A stretch of 33,283 nt of DNA, taken from positions 1 to 33,283 of the forward strand of contig DAIDJM010000040.1 of the NCBI GenBank assembly GCA_027451405.1, in the 5' to 3' direction. Of the stretch, positions 26,989 to 33,283 are shown one piece after another (the first letter of the stretch is position 1; each line of letters begins with the position of its first letter). Position numbers and translations under genes: made by a program. Source of the DNA: Acetobacteraceae bacterium (lineage in GTDB: Bacteria; Pseudomonadota; Alphaproteobacteria; Acetobacterales; Acetobacteraceae). The notes beneath the pieces were generated by a model. The model saw only the letters and a program-made list of their open reading frames with translations, did not search any database and had not been told where the DNA came from.

Positions 26989-27216
26989 ATGAGCGACGTC
27001 GCCAACCTCTCCTTCGAGGATGCGCTCGCCGAGTTGGAGAAGATCGTGCGCGGTCTCGAAGGCGGGCAGCAGAAACTCGAAGAGGCGATCGCCTGCTACG
27101 AGCGGGGCACCTTGCTGCGGCGGCATTGCGAGGCGAAGCTGGCGGAAGCCGAGGCCCGCGTGCAGGCGATCGTGGAGCGCTCGGACGGGTCGCTGGCGCT
27201 GAAGGACATGGAGTAG
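26989..27216 (+). CDS. xseB: Exodeoxyribonuclease VII small subunit
   Basis: XseB is the small subunit of exonuclease VII, which degrades single-stranded DNA with XseA. The 75-residue protein has the family pattern LSFEDALAELEKIVRGLEGG (residues 7-26), LEEAIACYERGTLL and a helical ending with EAKLAEAEARVQ. GGGG precedes ATG 26989. It lies one base before ispA, the very common xseB-ispA-dxs gene order of proteobacteria. xseA is not in this window. Confidence 0.93.
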   Translation: MSDVANLSFEDALAELEKIVRGLEGGQQKLEEAIACYERGTLLRRHCEAKLAEAEARVQAIVERSDGSLALKDME

Positions 27217-27217
27217 G

Positions 27218-28168
27218 ATGGCGTCGGATGCGGTGCCGCAGGAAGGGCCGGGGGGGCCGGATGGGGGGCCGGAGCCAATGACGCCGTCGCTGGCGGAGGC
27301 ACTCGCGGCGCGAGCGGCCGAGCTGGAAGCCTGCCTCGATACGCTGCTGCCGGTGACGGACGGGCTCGAGGCGCGGCTGCTGGAGGCGATGCGCTATGCG
27401 ACGCTCGGCGGCGGCAAGCGGCTGCGTGGCTTCCTCGTCACCGAAGTGGCCTCGCTCTTTCATGTCGCCCCGACCTGCGCCGCCCGCGTGGGCGCGGCGG
27501 TCGAGATGATGCACGCCTACTCGCTGGTGCACGACGATCTGCCAGCGATGGACGACGACGATCTGCGGCGCGGCAAGCCTTCGACCCATCGCGCCTTCGA
27601 CGAGGCGACCGCGATTCTCGCCGGCGACGCGCTGCAGGCGCGGGCCTTCGAGGTGCTGGCCGATCCCGACACGCATTCCGACCCGCTCGCGCGGGCGGAG
27701 CTCGTGCATGCGCTGGCCGGCGCGGTCGGCGCGCGCGGCATGGCGGGCGGGCAGATGATCGACATGGTGGGCGAGGGCCGGAAACTCACGCTTCCCGAGA
27801 TCGCCCGCCTGCATGCGCTGAAGACCGGCCGGCTGATCCAGTTCTCGGCGGAGGCGGGCGCCATCCTGGGCCGCGCGCCCCTGCCGCTCCGCCATCAGAT
27901 CGCGTTCTATGGACGCGATCTGGGCGCCGCCTTTCAGATCGCCGACGATGTGCTGGATGCGGAAGGCAGCACTGGCGAACTCGGCAAGACGGCCGGCAAG
28001 GATGCCGAGGCCGGCAAGGCGACCTTCGTCTCGGTGCTCGGTCTCGAGCGGGCCCGCGCCCAGGCCGAGATGCTGGCCCGCCAGGCGGTCGCGCATCTCG
28101 ATCCGTTCGGCCCCGAGGCCGACCCTCTCCGCGACGCGGCCCTGTGGGTCGTCATGAGGAAGAATTGA
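27218..28168 (+). CDS. ispA: Farnesyl diphosphate synthase (short-chain polyprenyl synthetase)
   Basis: IspA condenses IPP with DMAPP and GPP to farnesyl diphosphate, the substrate for squalene synthesis. The first Asp-rich motif is DDLPAMDDDD (residues 106-115) within YSLVHDDLPAMDDDDLRRG, matching E. coli IspA including the residues before the motif that set farnesyl length. The second is DDVLD (243-247). GGGKRLR (64-70) and LKTGRLIQFS are also present. The ATG at 27278 (residue 21, preceded by GGAG) may be the real start, since residues 2-20 are a Gly/Pro-rich stretch outside the fold. It is flanked by xseB and dxs and supplies the hopanoid pathway. Confidence 0.94.
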   Translation: MASDAVPQEGPGGPDGGPEPMTPSLAEALAARAAELEACLDTLLPVTDGLEARLLEAMRYATLGGGKRLRGFLVTEVASLFHVAPTCAARVGAAVEMMHAYSLVHDDLPAMDDDDLRRGKPSTHRAFDEATAILAGDALQARAFEVLADPDTHSDPLARAELVHALAGAVGARGMAGGQMIDMVGEGRKLTLPEIARLHALKTGRLIQFSAEAGAILGRAPLPLRHQIAFYGRDLGAAFQIADDVLDAEGSTGELGKTAGKDAEAGKATFVSVLGLERARAQAEMLARQAVAHLDPFGPEADPLRDAALWVVMRKN

Positions 28169-28242
28169 GCCGACAGGTCTGGAGCCCTCCCGCGCCGGGC
28201 GGCGTGAGCAGGGTGCAAAAAAAACCAAGGTGAAACGCCGCA

Positions 28243-30189
28243 ATGAACCAAATACCCAGCGCCGGAACGAAACAGAGTCCCTCGACGCCGCTTCTCGACC
28301 GCGTCCGGTATCCGTCCGATCTGCGCAATTTCTCGGTCGAGCAGCTGCGTCAGCTCGCCGACGAGCTGCGCGCCGAGACGATCGATGCGGTCTCCAGCAC
28401 CGGCGGCCATCTCGGCGCCTCGCTCGGTGTGGTCGAGCTGACGGTCGCGCTCCATGCGGTGTTCGACACGCCCGAGGACAAGGTGATCTGGGATGTCGGC
28501 CACCAGGCCTATCCGCATAAGATTCTCACCGGCCGGCGGGACCGGATCCGCACGCTGCGCCAAGCCGGCGGCCTGTCCGGTTTCACGAAACGGAGCGAGA
28601 GCGAATACGATCCGTTCGGCGCGGCGCACAGCTCGACCAGCATTTCGGCGGGGCTCGGTTTCGCGGTCGCGAACGAGCTCAAGGGCCAGGGGAACCGCAA
28701 CGTCATCGCGGTGATCGGCGACGGCGCGATGAGCGCCGGCATGGCCTACGAGGCGATGAACAATGCCGGCGCCCGCAAATCGCGCCTGATCGTCGTGCTG
28801 AACGACAACGAGATGTCGATCGCGCCGCCGGTCGGCGCCATGAGCGCCTATCTCTCGCGGCTGATGAGCTCGCGCTCGTTCCTCTCGATGCGCGAAGTGG
28901 CCGGCAAACTTGCGAAGAAATTCCCCTGGGGCCTCGAGCGCACGGTCAAGCGCGCCGAGGAATATGCGCGCGGGATGCTGACCGGCGGCACGCTCTTCGA
29001 GGAGCTGGGCTTCTACTACGTGGGCCCGATCGACGGGCACAACATGGACCATCTGATGCCGGTGCTGCGCAATCTGCGCGACGCCGACGATGCCTGGCCG
29101 ATCCTGCTGCACGTGATCACGCAGAAGGGCCGCGGCTACGCGCCGGCCGAGGCGAGCGCCGACAAATATCACGGCGTCACGAAATTCAACGTGGTGACCG
29201 GCGAGCAGGTGAAAGGCCCGGCCGGTCCGCCCAGCTACACGCGCGTCTTCGCCGACGCGCTGATTGCGGAGGCGGAACGCAATGACCGGATCGTCGCGAT
29301 CACCGCGGCGATGCCGAGCGGCACCGGGCTCGACCGGTTCGGCGCGCGCTTCCCGGAGCGCTGTTTCGATGTCGGCATCGCCGAGCAGCATGCCGTGACC
29401 TTTGCCGCCGGCATGGCGGCCGAGGGCATGGCGCCATTCTGCGCCATCTATTCGACGTTCCTGCAGCGCGCTTACGACCAGGTGGTGCACGACGTGGCGC
29501 TGCAGCGGCTGCCGGTGCGGTTCGCGATGGACCGCGCCGGGCTGGTCGGCGCCGATGGCGCGACGCATGCCGGCAGTTTCGATATCGCCTATCTCGGCTG
29601 CCTGCCGGGCATGGTGCTGATGGCGCCGGCCGACGAGGCCGAGCTCGTGCACATGGTGGCGACCGCCGCCGCGATCGACGATGGCCCCTCGGCGCTGCGC
29701 TATCCACGCGGCGAAGGGACCGGGATCGTGTTGCCGGCACGGGGCGACATCCTGCCGATCGGGCGCGGGCGCGTGCTGCGCGAGGGCAGCGCGGTGGCGA
29801 TCCTCTCGCTCGGCACGCGGCTGGCCGACGCGCTGCGCGCCGCCGACGAGCTGGCCGCGCGCGGGCTGCCGGCGACGGTCGCCGATGCGCGTTTCGCCAA
29901 GCCGATCGACACCGCGCTCGTGGAACAACTCGCGCGTAACCACGAAGTGCTGATCACCGTAGAAGAAGGGTCGAGCGGCGGGTTCGGCGGGCTCGTGATG
30001 CAGCATCTCGCCTGGGCCGGCCTGCTCGACGGAGGCCTGAAATTCCGGCCGCTCACCCTGCCCGACCGGTTCATTGACCACATGGCGCCCGCCGCGCAGA
30101 TCGTGGACGCTGGGCTCGACGCGAAGGCGATGGTGCGGGCCGTGCTCGGCGCGCTCGGGCGGGAACAGGCGGGAGCGGCGCGGCTTTAG
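28243..30189 (+). CDS. dxs: 1-deoxy-D-xylulose-5-phosphate synthase
   Basis: Dxs is the thiamine-diphosphate enzyme that starts the methylerythritol phosphate pathway from pyruvate and glyceraldehyde 3-phosphate. The 648 residues cover the family length. Motifs include [31 protein letters not shown], the ThDP/Mg motif [18 protein letters not shown], and in the second domain [17 protein letters not shown] with the catalytic Glu and [17 protein letters not shown]. An AAGGTGA ribosome-binding site lies upstream of ATG 28243, after 74 bases from ispA with an A-run. It is followed directly by hpnM, hpnI and hpnJ, tying precursor supply to hopanoid modification. Confidence 0.97.
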   Translation: MNQIPSAGTKQSPSTPLLDRVRYPSDLRNFSVEQLRQLADELRAETIDAVSSTGGHLGASLGVVELTVALHAVFDTPEDKVIWDVGHQAYPHKILTGRRDRIRTLRQAGGLSGFTKRSESEYDPFGAAHSSTSISAGLGFAVANELKGQGNRNVIAVIGDGAMSAGMAYEAMNNAGARKSRLIVVLNDNEMSIAPPVGAMSAYLSRLMSSRSFLSMREVAGKLAKKFPWGLERTVKRAEEYARGMLTGGTLFEELGFYYVGPIDGHNMDHLMPVLRNLRDADDAWPILLHVITQKGRGYAPAEASADKYHGVTKFNVVTGEQVKGPAGPPSYTRVFADALIAEAERNDRIVAITAAMPSGTGLDRFGARFPERCFDVGIAEQHAVTFAAGMAAEGMAPFCAIYSTFLQRAYDQVVHDVALQRLPVRFAMDRAGLVGADGATHAGSFDIAYLGCLPGMVLMAPADEAELVHMVATAAAIDDGPSALRYPRGEGTGIVLPARGDILPIGRGRVLREGSAVAILSLGTRLADALRAADELAARGLPATVADARFAKPIDTALVEQLARNHEVLITVEEGSSGGFGGLVMQHLAWAGLLDGGLKFRPLTLPDRFIDHMAPAAQIVDAGLDAKAMVRAVLGALGREQAGAARL

Positions 30190-30218
30190 GCTCCTCGTCC
30201 AAGCCAATAGGAGTCTCG

Positions 30219-30845
30219 ATGCCGCGCCGACGCCGATCCGCCGCCTTCCTGCCCGCGATGGCCCTCGCCGCGTCGCTCGCGCTGCCCGCGTTCGCGCAGG
30301 GCAGCGGCGCCGAAGCCCCCGTGACGGCGCTCGATGCCGGCCTCGCGCAGGCCGAGCGCAACGCAAGCCAGGGTTTCGCGGCGCGCTACGCGCTGCTCGC
30401 GCCGGTGGTCGACCAGGCCTTCAACCTGCCGCAGATCCTCAAGACGATCGTGGGCCTGTCCTGGACCAGCCTGCCGCCGGCCCAGCAATCCGAGTTGCTG
30501 AGCGTGTTCCGCGCCTACACGATCGCCAGCTATGCCGCGAATTTCGACAGCAACAGCGGCGACGTGTTCCGTTTGCTGCCCGAGCATAGGCAAGTCGGCG
30601 CGGATGCGATCGAAGAGACGGAGATCGCACCGAAAACAGGGTCCGCCACACGCATCGACTATCTGGTGCGGCAGGGCCCGAAAGGCTGGCAAATCGTGGA
30701 TGTGATGCCGGAAGGGACCATCAGCCAGGTCGCCGTTCAGCGGAGCGACTTTCGCAGCCTGTTGAGCCCGGGCGATGCGAGCCGGCTGATCGTCCAACTG
30801 AAGAAGAAGGTCGACACGCTCTCGGGTGGCACGGTCAAGCCGTGA
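30219..30845 (+). CDS. hpnM: Hopanoid biosynthesis-associated MlaC/Ttg2D-like protein HpnM
   Basis: This 208-residue periplasmic protein has a Sec signal peptide (MPRRRRSAAFLPAMALAASL, then ALPAFA before the probable cleavage at QG). The mature part resembles MlaC/Ttg2D lipid carriers: RYALLAPVVDQAFNLPQILK, WTSLPPAQQSELLSVFRAYT, then DYLVRQGPKGWQIVDVMPEG and the ending FRSLLSPGDASRLIVQLKKK. Members next to hpn genes are called HpnM and are thought to carry or place hopanoids between membranes. The stop overlaps the GTG start of hpnI (GTGA), giving translational coupling. Confidence 0.9.
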   Translation: MPRRRRSAAFLPAMALAASLALPAFAQGSGAEAPVTALDAGLAQAERNASQGFAARYALLAPVVDQAFNLPQILKTIVGLSWTSLPPAQQSELLSVFRAYTIASYAANFDSNSGDVFRLLPEHRQVGADAIEETEIAPKTGSATRIDYLVRQGPKGWQIVDVMPEGTISQVAVQRSDFRSLLSPGDASRLIVQLKKKVDTLSGGTVKP

Positions 30846-32017
30846 ACCCCTGGGTGCCGGAGCTGCCGGCTCTGGCCTGCGCAGCGGTGGCGGTGGCCGG
30901 GATCGGGCAGGGTTTCGCGGGGTGGATGGCCGCCCGCCGGCTGCTCGCGCGGCGCGATCCGGCCTCGGCGCGCCCGCCCATCACGGTGATGAAGCCGCTG
31001 CACGGCGCCGAGGCGCTGCTCGAGGCGGCGCTCGAGAGCTTCTGCCGCCAGGATTATCCGGCCTTCCAGCTCCTCTGCGGGGTCGGCCGCGCCGATGATC
31101 CGGCGGCCGCCATCGTCGCCCGGCTGCAGGCGCGCTATCCCGACCGCGATATCGGCCTCGTCGTCGATGCGCGGGTGCATGGCCCGAACCGCAAGATCGG
31201 CAACCTGATCAACATGCTGCCGAGCGTGAAGCACGATCGCCTCGTGTTCTCCGACAGCGACATGCATGCGAGCCCGGACTATCTCGCGCGGGTCGCCGAC
31301 GCGCTCGCGGCGCCCGGGACCGGGCTCGTCACCTCGCTCTATGTCGGGCTGCCGGCGCGCCCGACCATCGCGAACCGGCTCGGCGCCGCCTTTATCAACC
31401 AGAACTTCGCCAGCGGCGCCGCGCTCGGCTGGGCGATGGGACGCGAGGATTGCCTCGGTGCCACCATGGCGCTGACCCGTGAAACCCTGCAGCGCGCGGG
31501 CGGGCTCGGCACGCTCGTGCGTTTCGTGGCCGACGACGCGATCCTCGGCCAGCAGGTCCGCGCGCTCGGGCTTCGGGTGCGCCTGGTGCCGAGCGTGCCG
31601 GCGACCACCGTGGATGAAGGCGGCCTGTGGGGCCTGTTTCGCCACGAGCAGCGCTGGGCGCGCACCATCCGCGCGGTCGAGCCGGTCCTGTTCGTGACCA
31701 TGTTCGTGCAATACCCGGTGTTCTGGGCGCTGCTCGCGTTGCTGCTCGGCGGCGGGAGCTTCCTACCCTTCCTGGCCGCGATTGTTGCTTTGCGGTCACT
31801 GGCGGGGCGCGGTATGGAGCGCGCGCTCGGCGCCATGCCGACGCCGCTCTGGCTCTGCGTGCTGCGCGACACAATGTCGGTGGCCGTCGCGCTTTCCGCC
31901 TATGCGGGGCGCCAGGTCGTCTGGCGCGACGCGACATTGAGCACCGAGGCGGACAGCGAGCATCTGCATCCGCACAAGCCGGCGGGCGGGCCGATGGAAC
32001 GGCCGCTCGGAACCTGA
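30842..32017 (+). CDS. hpnI: Hopanoid biosynthesis glycosyltransferase HpnI
   Basis: HpnI adds N-acetylglucosamine to bacteriohopanetetrol and belongs with ceramide-glucosyltransferase-like (GT21/GT2) enzymes. The 391-residue protein starts with one membrane helix. The GT-A domain follows: ITVMKPLHGAE, SDSDMHASPD (Asp138 and Asp140, D-x-D type), FVADDAILGQQV (Asp231-Asp232) and the Q-x-x-R-W-related HEQRWART (Gln270-Arg271-Trp272). The C-terminus has several membrane helices (LFVTMFVQYPVFWALLALLL). GTG 30842 overlaps the hpnM stop. Confidence 0.92.
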   Translation: MNPWVPELPALACAAVAVAGIGQGFAGWMAARRLLARRDPASARPPITVMKPLHGAEALLEAALESFCRQDYPAFQLLCGVGRADDPAAAIVARLQARYPDRDIGLVVDARVHGPNRKIGNLINMLPSVKHDRLVFSDSDMHASPDYLARVADALAAPGTGLVTSLYVGLPARPTIANRLGAAFINQNFASGAALGWAMGREDCLGATMALTRETLQRAGGLGTLVRFVADDAILGQQVRALGLRVRLVPSVPATTVDEGGLWGLFRHEQRWARTIRAVEPVLFVTMFVQYPVFWALLALLLGGGSFLPFLAAIVALRSLAGRGMERALGAMPTPLWLCVLRDTMSVAVALSAYAGRQVVWRDATLSTEADSEHLHPHKPAGGPMERPLGT

Positions 32018-32033
32018 AGGGATTGACCGCGCG

Positions 32034-33283
32034 ATGATGAAGACGCTGTTCCTGCAACCGCCGAGCTTCGACGGTTTCGACGGCGGCGCCGGCTCCCGCT
32101 ACCAGGCCAAGCGCGAGATCCGCTCCTTCTGGTTCCCGACCTGGCTCGCCCAGCCCGCCGCCCTCGTGGAGGGCAGCCGCCTGATCGACGCGCCGCCGGC
32201 GCGGCTCGGCATGGAGCCGGTGCTGGAGGCCGCGCGGGCCCATGAACTCGTGGTGATCCACACCAGCACGCCCTCGTTCGCGAGCGACGTGAAGGTGGCG
32301 CAGCGCCTCAAGACCGAAAAACCCGATCTGCTGATCGGCATGGTGGGCGCCAAGGTCGCGGTCGAGCCCGGCGAGAGCCTCGCCCGCGCCGGCGAGGCGG
32401 TCGATTTCGTCGCCCGCAACGAATTCGATTTCACGATCAAGGAAGTGGCCGAGAGCCGCGACCTCGCCAGCATCGACGGCATCTCCTACCGCAACAAAAG
32501 CGGCGAGATCGTGCACAATGCCGAGCGCGCGATGCTCGAGGACATGGACCAGCTCCCCTTCGTCAGCCAGGTCTATCGCGAGAATCTGCGCATCGAGGAT
32601 TATTTCATCGGCTATCTGATGCACCCCTACGTCTCGCTCTACACGGGACGCGGCTGCAAATCGCGCTGCACTTTCTGCCTCTGGCCGCAGACCGTCGGCG
32701 GCCACCGCTACCGCGTGCGCAGCCCAGAGCACGTCGCCGAGGAAATCGCGCTCGCGAAACAATGGTTCCCGCAAGTCCGGGAGTTCTTCTTCGACGACGA
32801 CACCTTCACCGACAATCTCCCGCGCGCCGAGGCGATCGCGAAGAAGCTCGGCAAGCTCGGCGTCACCTGGAGCTGCAACGCCAAGGCCAACGTGCCGCGC
32901 GAGACGCTGAAGGTGCTGAAGGATAACGGGCTCCGCCTGCTGCTGGTCGGCTACGAGAGCGGCAACCAGCAGATCCTGCACAACATCAAGAAGGGCATGC
33001 GGATCGAGGTGGCGCGCCAGTTCACCAAGGACTGCCACGAACTCGGGATCAAGATCCACGGCACCTTCATCCTCGGCCTGCCGGGGGAGACGAAGGAGAC
33101 GATCGAGGAGACGATCAAGTTCGCCACCGAGATCAACCCGCACACGATCCAGGTGTCTTTGGCAGCGCCCTATCCGGGCACGTTCCTGTACGATCAGGCG
33201 CTACGCAACGGCTGGCTGGACGCGGCGCATGCCGAGCTGGTCGATGACCACGGCATCCAGATCGCGCCGCTGCACTACCCGCA
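32034..33283 (+). CDS. hpnJ: Hopanoid biosynthesis radical SAM protein HpnJ (3' end outside the window)
   Basis: HpnJ is the radical SAM enzyme that contracts the sugar ring of glucosaminyl bacteriohopanetetrol to the cyclitol ether. The [4Fe-4S] ligands are Cys208, Cys212 and Cys215 in GRGCKSRCTFCLWPQT. The N-terminal about 190 residues form a cobalamin-binding-like domain (TLFLQPPSFDGFDGG, VVIHTSTPSFASDVKVAQ). The radical SAM barrel continues with EFFFDDDTFTDNLPRAEAIA and GTFILGLPGETKETIEETI. About 416 residues are present and the frame is open at the window edge, so the C-terminal part is missing. AAGGGA precedes the start; an ATG-ATG doublet at 32034/32037 leaves the exact start open by one codon. 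Confidence 0.92.
   Translation, partial: MMKTLFLQPPSFDGFDGGAGSRYQAKREIRSFWFPTWLAQPAALVEGSRLIDAPPARLGMEPVLEAARAHELVVIHTSTPSFASDVKVAQRLKTEKPDLLIGMVGAKVAVEPGESLARAGEAVDFVARNEFDFTIKEVAESRDLASIDGISYRNKSGEIVHNAERAMLEDMDQLPFVSQVYRENLRIEDYFIGYLMHPYVSLYTGRGCKSRCTFCLWPQTVGGHRYRVRSPEHVAEEIALAKQWFPQVREFFFDDDTFTDNLPRAEAIAKKLGKLGVTWSCNAKANVPRETLKVLKDNGLRLLLVGYESGNQQILHNIKKGMRIEVARQFTKDCHELGIKIHGTFILGLPGETKETIEETIKFATEINPHTIQVSLAAPYPGTFLYDQALRNGWLDAAHAELVDDHGIQIAPLHYP

Noticed and set aside
25874-28243. A 789-codon open frame opposite the deacetylase, xseB and ispA
   Set aside because: All three plus-strand genes show full active-site motifs; the antisense frame is composition-driven.

Overview
The window is GC-rich chromosomal DNA from an alphaproteobacterium, most likely a member of the Acetobacteraceae or a close relative (moderate confidence). 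The grounds are the set of families present (cyanide-insensitive type bd oxidase with a DUF2474-like subunit, MucR regulator, a split hopanoid pathway, Kup) and two families of short palindromic repeats between genes. No rRNA, tRNA, CRISPR array or intact insertion sequence was seen.

Layout. (1) 1-2.9 kb: cioA-cioB, followed by an AT-rich palindromic repeat from which a DUF2474-like membrane peptide seems to take its N-terminus. (2) 2.9-7.5 kb: moaD-moaE, then hpnE-shc-hpnG (dehydroxylation of hydroxysqualene, cyclisation to hopene, processing of adenosylhopane). (3) 7.6-14.9 kb, minus strand: carA, carB, greA, ilvA. The usual carA-carB order is broken by an oppositely oriented higB-higA toxin-antitoxin pair with a recognisable promoter/operator, and CarA carries an extra N-terminal helix-turn-helix-like domain. 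(4) 15-19.8 kb: a MucR-type regulator (+), then kup, comM and a small unknown gene (-). (5) 19.8-24.3 kb: a lipoprotein (-), two tandem paralogous lipoproteins with a repeated TGxERxP motif (+), dnaB (-), an EcsC-family gene with a small proline-rich gene (+), and an unknown 132-residue protein (-). (6) 24.3-25.7 kb: a visibly lower-GC segment with a family-2 sulfotransferase, probably acquired. (7) 25.7 kb to the end (+): tusA-like, histone-deacetylase-like hydrolase, xseB, ispA, dxs, hpnM, hpnI and hpnJ (cut by the window end).

How the genes work together. dxs and ispA supply isoprenoid precursor to squalene; hpnE and shc make the hopene skeleton; hpnG, hpnI and hpnJ build and modify the side chain; hpnM is linked to hopanoid handling in the envelope. 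The two hopanoid blocks are separated by about 18 kb of unrelated genes. hpnC, hpnD, hpnH, hpnA, hpnK and hpnN are not in this window.

The most unusual signal is between genes. Six GC-rich mosaic repeats share the terminal module GCCTCCGGCGG and/or a core hairpin CTGGGGCC-GNRA-GGCCCCAG. They and an AT-rich palindrome occupy all five convergent gene junctions of the window. The GNRA-type loop is kept on one strand in all five core copies, which suggests a function as RNA.
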